In this document: one piece after another, positions 44,642-52,508 of the stretch | Layout of the letters: every line of letters starts with the position of its first letter | How positions within the stretch are numbered: the stretch's first letter is position 1 | The notes under the pieces: model-generated | The model's database searches: none | What the model was told of the DNA's origin: nothing | Seen by the model: only the letters and a program-made list of their open reading frames with translations | Program-made: the position numbers and the translations under genes | Origin: an uncultured Nonlabens sp. | GTDB lineage: Bacteria > Bacteroidota > Bacteroidia > Flavobacteriales > Flavobacteriaceae | DNA length: 64,000 nt | NCBI RefSeq assembly: GCF_947495285.1 | Contig: NZ_CANLXZ010000010.1 | Coordinates: 37,035 to 101,034, forward strand | Direction: 5' to 3'

Positions 44642-47298
44642 TTTGTACGTGCGGTTTTAAGCTGTTTTATAATGGTGTCGATATTTGGTTTGATGTGTGA
44701 TTTTGTTTGCTCCCAGAGATCTTCAAAGGTCTCCACCATATCTTCTAAATGTGGTTGTTCGCTTTTATTTGGTGCTACTCCAGAAGGTTTAGATTTACGA
44801 CCGCCTATGAGAATAAGCATCGTTTTTGTGACCGCGCCTTGTTTGTTGTAGAGTTTGTAACTGTTCATATTGATTACGTCGTCCACCTTGTAATGACGAT
44901 ACAACCAATTGAAAAATGGACGATATTTTGCAAAGAGTCCATCTTCACCAAAATAAACGTGGCCCATAATGATAATAGCTGCTTTACCATCATCTTTCAT
45001 AGTATATAATGCCAATCCAGCCATTAAATGTTCCAGGCGAATATGATTAGCCAATCCACGATGCTTGTTGAAGTATTTCTGAATGATTCGTTCTTTATCA
45101 AACTTCGTATCATCCCAACTCGCAAATGGCGGATTAGTTACCACGACATCGTGAACTTTGTGCATCATTTCAGGAAAAGGTTCTGCAGCGTTGTCAGAAG
45201 TGATCCTACCGAATCCTTGATGCTCCAACGATTGCTTTCGGCTTTTGTCAATCTCGTTGACGTGTGTGATTCTGGGATTAGCTCCTACGAGTAATAATCC
45301 GTTTCCAGCACTCGGTTCAAAAATGAATTCAGCTTCGTCCATTCCTGTGTATTGTGCGACGATTGCCCCAATAGGACAAGGCGTGGAATATTGCTTATAA
45401 AGTTCTTTGCTACTGTCTGAATAGGCATACGTTGGTTGTGCTTTATTCCAGAATAGCACCATCTTTTTGAGTCGTGCTTCAAAAGGAATCGGTTCTCTAT
45501 AGAGCATTTTGTACCATAGTAGCCAGCTCAGTTCTACTGCTTCCCAAAGTGCGCCCATAGTTGGTGCGTTCGTCTCTTCTTTAAGCTTTTCAATTTTCTT
45601 TTTTGATAGGCGTTCCGCTTTCGCGAAAGCGGTATGCATAATAGCGATGACCTTATCGAGATAGTCATTAGGTTGTTTATTCTTTTCTTTTTGAGGTTTT
45701 GGTTCTGGAAGTGATTCTTCAGCCTCTAAATCCTTGTTCATATAATCCTGAATGACCAGTTTAGATCTTTCCAATCGGCTAATTTCCCATTCAATATCAT
45801 TGAAAGCTTCTTTAGACTTCTTATCAGTCTTAGGCTTGTTTGTTTTTGGATTTACTAATTCGAGTTTCTTTTCAACCAATTCCATTAATAAGGAATCTAT
45901 AATCACAATGCCTTTCGCTAAATCTGCAATAGGTCTAGAATGTTCTACTGCAGACCACCATTGATGCCTATCATCATAAGCACCTATTTGAGAAGCTAAA
46001 GTGGAAACACTTTTGTAACCAACGTGAACGTTTACAAAGGGATAATCCAAATCTGTGGGATAACCAATTTCCTCAAACGCCTCACTACCGCGACTTTCCC
46101 ATTCACGAAGTACTGCAGAACGATTGACGTTTATTCCATAATCATTTGGGTGTGCCATTTGTGACAAGCGGAATAAATCTAATCCCGAGGCCTGGTCAAT
46201 AGTCTCATCTGTGATGTTGTAAAGTCGCTTAAACTTCATTCTCACAAAATTGGCGTCACTCAAATTGAGTCCGCCAGATTGAAAAGGCTCGCCAGCTTTG
46301 GATGGTACTAAAACATTAGGCACGATATGATCCCGATTAAAAATATCTTTAGATACGGATAGCGTTTTAGGAACATCCTCTTTGAGATAGAAAAATGGTA
46401 ATTCGAGTGATTGATTCAAGCGATTGATTTCCATTAAAGCCATTGTGCGTGTGGAAAAGGTCAAATCAAAAATCCAGTCTTTAAAATTTTGGAGCGCTTT
46501 TAAAAGTTCGTTTTTAAAACGGAGATTACTGGATTGTTCCGCAGCATCTTCTAAATCTAAAATAGTGGTAGCTATAATGGTTTCATCTTCGCCTTCAAGT
46601 CTGTCTTCTAAAATCGCAAGCTTGCCAATTACTTCATTTAAAATCTCACGAGTAGAAATTTGTCGTTCTTTATCCGTTTTGTAACCAGAGTCATTTTCTG
46701 TAGCAACTTCTTCAGTAGGTTCTTCGATTTTAGTTTTGCTGTCTTCTATAGGAAGTTCGTTTTCTACTTCCTTAGCAGGTTCGTTTTCTTTTTCCGTTTT
46801 CTCATCCACCTTAATACGATTTATAATTTGCCTATTGTCATATAGAATGCGGGCTTTACGCTTATAGTTTCTGGGAGAGACTTCTATGTTTTGCAAGTCA
46901 TCACCATACTTGGTAATGGCATATTGATTTGCAATTTCTGTAGCGACCTTCTTATAGGGATCGAATAAAACATAGTCTTTAGTTTCGGCTTTTTCGGCAC
47001 CGCGATAGGAAATAGAAACAAAACTGAATTTGCTTTTATCAATGTTTTCTAAGGAAGGTTGAAACGATGGGTACACCGCAACGGTTTCCCAATGATCGCC
47101 ACGAGAAAACGCATCTCTTAAGGAAGTAGCAAAACTTTTGTAGGCTGGATGCGCATCTGCATACCACGTATTTTTATCCTTTAATGACTCCTTAAAGCCC
47201 AGTTCTCTAAGGAAGGTCATTAACTTTTCAGGTAACTTCTCGCTAAAGAGAAGCTCTATTCCTTTCTTGTTTTCGTTATGTGTAATTGATAGTTCCAT
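44638..47298 (-). CDS. Adenine DNA methylase (DarB methylase-like)
   Basis: The 886-residue protein has SAM-binding motif I EPSAGNGLLL near residue 662 and catalytic NPPF (VVVTNPPFASW) near 722, so it is an N6-adenine methylase with the catalytic domain at the C-terminus. The N-terminal about 600 residues include an LPxTG-free, charged linker (about 165-210) and unrecognised helical regions. It is followed by a small gene and the strawberry-notch helicase gene, which together resemble a split DarB. Methylation of element DNA against host restriction is inferred. Confidence 0.82.
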   Translation of the reverse strand: MELSITHNENKKGIELLFSEKLPEKLMTFLRELGFKESLKDKNTWYADAHPAYKSFATSLRDAFSRGDHWETVAVYPSFQPSLENIDKSKFSFVSISYRGAEKAETKDYVLFDPYKKVATEIANQYAITKYGDDLQNIEVSPRNYKRKARILYDNRQIINRIKVDEKTEKENEPAKEVENELPIEDSKTKIEEPTEEVATENDSGYKTDKERQISTREILNEVIGKLAILEDRLEGEDETIIATTILDLEDAAEQSSNLRFKNELLKALQNFKDWIFDLTFSTRTMALMEINRLNQSLELPFFYLKEDVPKTLSVSKDIFNRDHIVPNVLVPSKAGEPFQSGGLNLSDANFVRMKFKRLYNITDETIDQASGLDLFRLSQMAHPNDYGINVNRSAVLREWESRGSEAFEEIGYPTDLDYPFVNVHVGYKSVSTLASQIGAYDDRHQWWSAVEHSRPIADLAKGIVIIDSLLMELVEKKLELVNPKTNKPKTDKKSKEAFNDIEWEISRLERSKLVIQDYMNKDLEAEESLPEPKPQKEKNKQPNDYLDKVIAIMHTAFAKAERLSKKKIEKLKEETNAPTMGALWEAVELSWLLWYKMLYREPIPFEARLKKMVLFWNKAQPTYAYSDSSKELYKQYSTPCPIGAIVAQYTGMDEAEFIFEPSAGNGLLLVGANPRITHVNEIDKSRKQSLEHQGFGRITSDNAAEPFPEMMHKVHDVVVTNPPFASWDDTKFDKERIIQKYFNKHRGLANHIRLEHLMAGLALYTMKDDGKAAIIIMGHVYFGEDGLFAKYRPFFNWLYRHYKVDDVINMNSYKLYNKQGAVTKTMLILIGGRKSKPSGVAPNKSEQPHLEDMVETFEDLWEQTKSHIKPNIDTIIKQLKTARTK
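45617..45630. repeat. GCTTTCGCGAAAGC palindrome
   Basis: Perfect 14-bp copy inside the backbone methylase gene, encoding part of AFAKA. Confidence 0.9.
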
Positions 47299-47395
47299 TT
47301 GTCCTTAACCTCAAAAACTACTTCCTTAGGAGGGTCGTTTTCTATTTGATTTAGGATAAATATAGATTTGAGAGGCGCGTGAATGACCTTACGGA

Positions 47396-47413
47396 AATGT
47401 ACTTCGGTACGTT
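47396..47413. other. UUCG-tetraloop hairpin in leader of the methylase gene
   Basis: A 7-bp stem with a C(TTCG)G loop (AATGTAC/GTACGTT) lies about 100 bases upstream of the methylase start, in the 261-base gap before it. As plus-strand RNA it has the very stable cUUCGg loop; in the minus-strand transcript the loop is CGAA. It may be a terminator or regulatory hairpin, or chance. Confidence 0.35.
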
Positions 47414-47559
47414 GGGATTATTTTGTAATTAAGTTGAAAATGGGGAATTCTAGTAATGGTAAGGGTTTTGAATTTATGGGTGGGGTAAATTAAAGAGATT
47501 ATAGCGGTACTTTATGGAACCCCTAAACCGAAAATTTAATACTCGATTCAGGGAATTGT

Positions 47560-48717
47560 TTAAATAAAAGTGTCTTTTAGGTTTTCAATATTAGTCAGCG
47601 AATAGCTATGGCTTTTCCAGATGCTTTTGACGATAAATGAAGACAAAAGAGATTTGTATTCCACATCCTCATTTGAAATTGTTGTTATGATGTCCAACCA
47701 CTCTGGAACTTCACTAGCAATAAATCCCGTTTCTCCATCCTTGATAAATGCTTTTGCTGGATGATGAATAGAAGCTACTACTGGAATCCCAAAAACAGAA
47801 AGTTCTAAAAACAACTTGCTATTTTGATGCCTGTTAAAAAGTCCATCCTTAGCAGGAAGCAAAACTATATCAAGTTGTAAGTTATTTAGTTTTTCAAAAT
47901 AGTCCAGGAAGGAAACGGAGTCGTGTATTTCACAATCTATTTCCTCAAGGAGTAAATCTCCTTCCTTAGAAGAATGGGGCTTACCGAGACATACAAATTG
48001 TATTTTATCTTTCAAAGCAGCACGCATTTTAAAAAGTACTTCCTTAAGAGATAGCAAATCTTCCTCCGTTGGTTTTATGAATCCTACTCGTAATTTATCT
48101 GAAGCGTTTCTCGTAAGTGGTGGCATTTCTTCGTATCCATATCTGGAGACTAAAACAGGTAGGTATTGCACAAACGTATGTGCGTTTTCTAAACGGTCGT
48201 CTATGAATCGTTGGAGAAACTTTTGTAATGCTTCATTTGCCACAATCACCATATCCATTAAGCCCAAATTATTTTCCAGACACTTTAGTTTATCGTTAGT
48301 CAGCTTTCGCGAAAGCGGAATCGAAACGGGTACCGCAAAATAATTTCTATCTAAGTCCATTACTAATTGAACTGCAGGATTGAGTGTTTTAATGGCTTGT
48401 ATCAAATAAGTCACATCACTAAACAGCGGAGGGAAAATGATGTAATCTGCCCAGGCTATTAATCGTTCATCCAGTTGATTTACAAAATCAGAGAGTTTCC
48501 TAGAGAAATCATTTGTTTCAATACTGGTAATAATCGCTTTATGAGTAATCGATTTATTGATTTCTAATGCTGGAATAATAGACCTGTAATAGCCTGTTGC
48601 ATTAAGTTTAGGACTCACATAAAGCAGATGAATCTTATCATCTGCCTCAATATTATATCGTTGCTCAAAGCTATTTTTAGGGTTGAGCCTAGCTTGTAAT
48701 TCTTTGATTGTTCTCAT
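47560..48717 (-). CDS. GT-B fold glycosyltransferase
   Basis: This 385-residue protein begins with IHLLYVSPKLNATGYYRSI, a glycosyltransferase-like start. The C-terminal half carries the family 4-type signature NSKLFLELSVFGIPVVAS followed by FIKDGETGFIA, which forms the nucleotide-sugar site. Length is normal for the fold. It sits alone in a run of island genes rather than in a polysaccharide cluster, one base after a 91-residue unknown gene. Possible acceptors are element DNA, a surface or tail protein, or a small molecule; the sequence does not say. A perfect GCTTTCGCGAAAGC copy lies at 48303. Confidence 0.8.
   Translation of the reverse strand: MRTIKELQARLNPKNSFEQRYNIEADDKIHLLYVSPKLNATGYYRSIIPALEINKSITHKAIITSIETNDFSRKLSDFVNQLDERLIAWADYIIFPPLFSDVTYLIQAIKTLNPAVQLVMDLDRNYFAVPVSIPLSRKLTNDKLKCLENNLGLMDMVIVANEALQKFLQRFIDDRLENAHTFVQYLPVLVSRYGYEEMPPLTRNASDKLRVGFIKPTEEDLLSLKEVLFKMRAALKDKIQFVCLGKPHSSKEGDLLLEEIDCEIHDSVSFLDYFEKLNNLQLDIVLLPAKDGLFNRHQNSKLFLELSVFGIPVVASIHHPAKAFIKDGETGFIASEVPEWLDIITTISNEDVEYKSLLSSFIVKSIWKSHSYSLTNIENLKDTFI
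48303..48316. repeat. GCTTTCGCGAAAGC palindrome
   Basis: Perfect 14-bp copy inside the glycosyltransferase gene. Confidence 0.9.
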
Positions 48718-48992
48718 TACGAAGTAGTTTCAAGTGATTTTTCAATGCCTTCATAAAACTTTGCGATGCGCTGTCCGGTTGCTTTGTCATAAATCTCAAT
48801 GGTACCAGCCAGTGGACCATATTGTTTTATTTTTTTTCTGAAACGTTCCATTCCAGTTTCTTTGCTACGCGTTCTTGATAATTTGTGCTTCCAGTCTATA
48901 GAGTACATTGTTCTTACATTACCGTCTTTAAACCAGACAATCATTTTTGTAAATGAATCTTGTCCTAGTTTCCATCCTTTGCTTTGTGCCAT
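48717..48992 (-). CDS. Small hypothetical protein
   Basis: A 91-residue basic protein (FTKMIVWFKDGNVRTMYSID, then KETGMERFRKKIKQYGPL) with beta-hairpin then helix character. No family recognised. It shares single bases with both neighbours, which supports translation as part of an operon with the glycosyltransferase. Confidence 0.55.
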   Translation of the reverse strand: MAQSKGWKLGQDSFTKMIVWFKDGNVRTMYSIDWKHKLSRTRSKETGMERFRKKIKQYGPLAGTIEIYDKATGQRIAKFYEGIEKSLETTS

Positions 48993-49477
48993 TATTTGAA
49001 ATATTTAATTAGTGAATTAAGTGGTATTTGTTTGATAAAATCTTCATTTTGAAAGGCTCTAACCTGAACTTTATCTTCTTTGAGATGTATCCAAATACGG
49101 ACGCTTTCTTCGTCAATGCGATTGGCTTCTGCAAATTCCTTGAGGTATTGCTTGATGCTGAAGGCAATCTTGTTTTGTACACTTCCTAGTTGTGCCATTT
49201 GTTCTTCCATAAAAAAATACGTGAGCTCTTCTGTAGGTATGGCACTTACAGGCTTGCTCTGGTTATACAGAAATGAGCGAATGATATGATCTTTTTGAAA
49301 AATCCTGATGTAGAGACGATCCTTCGGTATTTGAAGTCTATAGGAAATGTAGTTGGTGCGGTTAGTAATATTTTTAGTAACCATCTTTTCGTAGCCGAAA
49401 ATATCAACCGTCAAATCGGTTAATGCACCTTTGAGTTTTTTGCTCAAAGACTTATCATTTTTTTTAAATGGGTTCAT
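48992..49477 (-). CDS. Hypothetical protein
   Basis: A 161-residue protein with a basic N-terminus and alternating strands and helices. It has no recognised motif and no transmembrane segment. It lies 4 bases after the 412-residue HTH protein gene and one base from the next gene. Function unknown. Confidence 0.55.
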   Translation of the reverse strand: MNPFKKNDKSLSKKLKGALTDLTVDIFGYEKMVTKNITNRTNYISYRLQIPKDRLYIRIFQKDHIIRSFLYNQSKPVSAIPTEELTYFFMEEQMAQLGSVQNKIAFSIKQYLKEFAEANRIDEESVRIWIHLKEDKVQVRAFQNEDFIKQIPLNSLIKYFK

Positions 49478-49481
49478 TTTT

Positions 49482-50720
49482 TTAGGTGTTAAATTGTAAA
49501 TATGTATGTGTGGAGTGATTCAAAACAGATGCGTGAAAAGCATTAAGTAGTTCTGGCTGGCCTAGTTTGCCTATTCTGGTTTCGCAAGACCTAAATAATT
49601 CAAGGCGAGGTTTTTGCTTTGCAGTTTCTTTTTTCTCATTATTGAGAAAACGACGAATTTGAGCTTGTAAAATTAGTTTTAAGCGAACCTCATATTCTCT
49701 TTTTTTCTGCTTTTGGTACCAGATTCTCGTTCCCGTAAAACCTGATGGATTTTTAGGATCGAAGTATTTGTCTGGGAGCTGGACATAACGCTTCGTTGGG
49801 TCTTTGGCGATGTATTTCAGGACAATTCCTAATCGACTTACATAAACCTCGTGGACGTTTTGCAGTTGTCTGTCTGAAACAGGTTCGTACCAAAGGTGAA
49901 GCAGTTTTAGCGCTGTTTTTTCTTGGCTTTGAGTGAGATAATGCTCCTTGTAAATAGTGTTTCTTGCCAGTTTCCAAAGGGATTTTACGTAAAATGATAG
50001 GGAAGCGGAACGAGCCTGATCAACCTCCGAAATTTCGGCGCTGGTTTGATCTGTGGCTCGTGATTTCCGCTCTATTTCCCCTGCATCATTTTTTTTTGTG
50101 GGGTCTATTTTTCCTGTGTATCCTGTAAAAGTGTTACTAGTAGCGTTGCGTGACTCATAACCGTTTGTGAGTGGTAACGAACTCGCTTTAGTCTTCAACT
50201 TATCAACGCCTATTATTATATTATTTATGTAATTGTTACTAGTATCTGTATGAGGACAAGTTGTCGTTCTAAAATTTTTAAAAAACTGATTATCAGTAGG
50301 TTTTAATTTTTCGGATTGAAGCTCTTTTTGAGGCTTATTAACGGCTTTTACACCACCTATTAACAATATGTTTGGGTTGATGAAAAGCTCATAACCAGAG
50401 TTGGAACCGTGCCATATCTTCTTAGTGATAATATTAGCTTCCATAAGACGTTTGAGGTGTCTCTGTATGGTTCTGGTGCTTGCTTTGGCACGTTTTGCCA
50501 GTTGCACATTGTTAGTCTTTAATGGAGGTAGATTTTGTAAATCTATAGCAGCTATACTGTTTGCCTTCAATAAGGATATAGAATAAATCTTGATGATCTC
50601 TTGAGTGGTCAAGATCATAGCCTGTCTTATATGGGAAGAAAGGTCTTTTGTACTTGCATTATGCTGGTTTACGTAACCTTCTAAGGCATTAAATGCAGTT
50701 GAGTATTGAATGATGGCCAT
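49482..50720 (-). CDS. Winged-helix protein, probable replication/regulatory protein of the element
   Basis: This 412-residue protein has a clear helix-turn-helix in its first third (residues about 74-115: LAKRAKASTRTIQRHLKRL, followed by a GY wing). Such an N-terminal HTH followed by a long basic C-terminal part resembles replication-type proteins of Bacteroidota mobile elements, but I see no Rep catalytic motif. It is the first gene of the GT operon and lies 83 bases downstream of a smaller HTH gene. Replication initiator versus transcription factor cannot be decided. Confidence 0.65.
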   Translation of the reverse strand: MAIIQYSTAFNALEGYVNQHNASTKDLSSHIRQAMILTTQEIIKIYSISLLKANSIAAIDLQNLPPLKTNNVQLAKRAKASTRTIQRHLKRLMEANIITKKIWHGSNSGYELFINPNILLIGGVKAVNKPQKELQSEKLKPTDNQFFKNFRTTTCPHTDTSNNYINNIIIGVDKLKTKASSLPLTNGYESRNATSNTFTGYTGKIDPTKKNDAGEIERKSRATDQTSAEISEVDQARSASLSFYVKSLWKLARNTIYKEHYLTQSQEKTALKLLHLWYEPVSDRQLQNVHEVYVSRLGIVLKYIAKDPTKRYVQLPDKYFDPKNPSGFTGTRIWYQKQKKREYEVRLKLILQAQIRRFLNNEKKETAKQKPRLELFRSCETRIGKLGQPELLNAFHASVLNHSTHTYLQFNT

Positions 50721-50803
50721 TGTTTAGACAATAGCCAGTAATCAGCTTTTTTGCTGTCTGTACTGGTAATTTGAATGAAGTGCCCGTTTAAGCATCTTAA
50801 TAT

Positions 50804-51052
50804 TTAAGCCTCGTTGAATAGCATCTCTGTTCGCTTCTTAATAGAAGATCTTTTTTCTTCTTTTTCTTCTATAAGGTCAAGACACAATTCATAAATAATT
50901 TCAACACTACTGGGTCTAATAGATTGTAGTCTAAAAAACTTAGTAATCGTGGGGCGTGATAACTGTGTTTTGCTTTTTATGACGTTAACGGGACTATCAT
51001 AGAGTTTTTCCATCCTGAGCACCACCTTTTTAATATCTTCTGTTAGGTACAT
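50804..51052 (-). CDS. Small HTH-like protein
   Basis: An 82-residue protein whose middle (SRPTITKFFRLQSIRPSSVE) looks like a helix-turn-helix recognition helix. It faces the XRE-like gene at 51236 across a 183-base AT-rich divergent region, an arrangement typical of element control switches. A good promoter candidate lies upstream at 51134-51163. Confidence 0.6.
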   Translation of the reverse strand: MYLTEDIKKVVLRMEKLYDSPVNVIKSKTQLSRPTITKFFRLQSIRPSSVEIIYELCLDLIEEKEEKRSSIKKRTEMLFNEA

Positions 51053-51235
51053 TAATTAAATATTTAGTAAATTAATTGACAACATATTGTAAATAAAATA
51101 CAAATAAAACATCATTTACACTTTATTTGATGCCAAATATACTTAATATTGCATTTCAATTAACATAATAATCTTAAATAATGTTGTTTTAAAATCGATA
51201 ATATTAATAACATATTGATAAATAGATAGATATAG
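51053..51235. promoter_or_regulatory. AT-rich divergent control region of the element
   Basis: This 183-base gap between the HTH gene (minus) and the repressor-like gene (plus) is extremely AT-rich and holds a good minus-strand promoter candidate at 51134-51163. It is the obvious operator region for the element's control genes and could contain a replication or transfer origin, but no iterons are visible. Confidence 0.45.
51134..51163 (-). promoter_or_regulatory. Candidate promoter for the 82-aa HTH gene
   Basis: On the minus strand, TATATTTG (51134-51141) matches the Bacteroidota -7 consensus TAnnTTTG. Exactly 19 bases upstream is TTA (consensus TTG). Initiation would be about 75 bases before the start codon. 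Confidence 0.5.
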
Positions 51236-51931
51236 ATGAAAGAAAATCCCCAGTATGACGAGATAGATCTCAAATTTGTAAAAGCAGTAGATGAAGTGAT
51301 CGCTGTAAATTCTGAATTAGGCATTAAACCTAACAATGACAGCTCAATAGGTAAAGAGGTTTATCCAACTAATAGAAGTATTGTTTCTGCAGTAAGAAGC
51401 AGATCGAAACATATTCCGCATTTAGCCATTATCAATTTTGCTAAGCGTTTTAATGTGGATATGAATTACTTCTATAATGAAACGCCATTACAATATCAGC
51501 CACCTACTATCACAAATATTACTGTAAAGAAAAACGGAATTAGCAGTACAGGAAATAATACTACTAACATTCACGCAGGTAATGGAAAGATAAAAGGCAT
51601 TAACAATGCGGAGGCTGGCTCAAAAAACACCTTAGTAGAAGTTGTGGAAGTCAATACAATGATTAACAACTTTATATCTCAAATGGATGGTGAACGAGTT
51701 AAGCAATTCTTGACTATCATTTCCAAAATACAAGTGGAGAGCAAATCTTCATCTGAAAAATTAGAACGTATTTTAATTGAGAAATCAGAAGAGATAAAAG
51801 AAATGCGTATTTCATTTAAAGAAGAAATGGGAGAGTTAAGAGAGGAACTCAAACAAACGCGCGATAAATTAGATATTTCCCTTAAAAGAGAAGTGGATTT
51901 ATTGAGAGAGCTATTAAATGAAAGGAAATGA
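51236..51931 (+). CDS. Repressor-like protein with coiled-coil C-terminus
   Basis: The first about 80 residues resemble a divergent XRE-type DNA-binding domain (RSIVSAVRSRSKHIPHLAII, FAKRFNVDMNYF). A Gly/Asn-rich linker follows (about 100-130), then a strongly predicted coiled coil (about 165-231, repeated Glu/Lys heptads). This fits an oligomeric repressor that controls the element. It diverges from the small HTH gene and overlaps the next gene by 4 bases. Function in controlling the recombinase is inferred. Confidence 0.7.
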   Translation: MKENPQYDEIDLKFVKAVDEVIAVNSELGIKPNNDSSIGKEVYPTNRSIVSAVRSRSKHIPHLAIINFAKRFNVDMNYFYNETPLQYQPPTITNITVKKNGISSTGNNTTNIHAGNGKIKGINNAEAGSKNTLVEVVEVNTMINNFISQMDGERVKQFLTIISKIQVESKSSSEKLERILIEKSEEIKEMRISFKEEMGELREELKQTRDKLDISLKREVDLLRELLNERK

Positions 51932-52206
51932 GCTTAATTATAGAACAAAAGGATTCAAAGTCATTAGATGATTTTAGTCCAGAAGAACTTCAGTTAATTG
52001 AAATGACAAGAAATCAAAAGTTTCAATCATTGAGAATTATAAAACGTGACGGTCGAATTGATATGATTGAAGGAGTTGAGCGAATTGAGGACAGAACTAA
52101 AATAGTAGATATCCTTAAACAACACGATTATCAGAATATTGAAATTAAGCAGAGCGATGGCAGAATCGTCTTGATTAATAGGACAGTAAAAACAAAGGTT
52201 AAATAA
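51928..52206 (+). CDS. Small hypothetical protein
   Basis: A 92-residue protein containing two similar segments (IIKRDGRIDMIEGVERI and IEIKQSDGRIVLINRTVK), suggesting a repeated beta-hairpin unit. The start overlaps the repressor-like gene by 4 bases (ATGA). No known family recognised. Confidence 0.6.
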   Translation: MSLIIEQKDSKSLDDFSPEELQLIEMTRNQKFQSLRIIKRDGRIDMIEGVERIEDRTKIVDILKQHDYQNIEIKQSDGRIVLINRTVKTKVK

Positions 52207-52330
52207 ACCAATTAGAGCAACTGAGTATAGTCATCGAAAATACCGAAGCTATGCTACAAGATCATAAGGATCATTATTTCAGATTCAATTGTAACCAAGA
52301 AGTATTGGAGCGATTGATAAGAAAATTAAG

Positions 52331-52504
52331 ATGTCTAATTCAATTGCAGTAGAAGAAAAACCTATTTTTAAGAAATATGATGCTGAATGGCTTCAAAAGT
52401 TTGATGGCTTTGAAGATTACTCAGATAAGAAGGTCGAAGAGACAATATATAAATTAGAAGAATTTGCAAAAATACTTTGCGAGCATCTTCAAAATAGTAG
52501 TTAA
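52331..52504 (+). CDS. 57-aa hypothetical protein before the recombinase
   Basis: An ATG at 52331 opens a frame that reads MSNSIAVEEKPIFKKYDAEW and stops at 52502-52504, followed after 4 bases by ATG of the recombinase at 52509. The codon use and tight spacing suggest a real small gene that is translationally coupled to the recombinase. It is acidic and helical; function unknown. Confidence 0.55.
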   Translation: MSNSIAVEEKPIFKKYDAEWLQKFDGFEDYSDKKVEETIYKLEEFAKILCEHLQNSS

Positions 52505-52508
52505 GCGT

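Noticed and set aside
50733..50766. Nested hairpin (CCAGTA...TACTGG around CAGCTTTTTTGCTG) between the two minus-strand HTH genes
   Set aside because: The pairing is short and the outer arms are unequal; there is no T-run on the minus strand, so a terminator call is not supported.
52207..52355. Open frame reading QLEQLSIVIENTEAM to LIQLQ between the 92-residue gene and the 57-residue gene
   Set aside because: It has no ATG at its natural start; the only in-frame ATG leaves 33 residues. It could be a gene fragment but is not supported as a CDS.
52464..52508. Upstream start for the recombinase
   Set aside because: It would overlap the 57-residue gene by 41 bases and adds residues unlike the start of serine recombinases; ATG 52509 is better placed.
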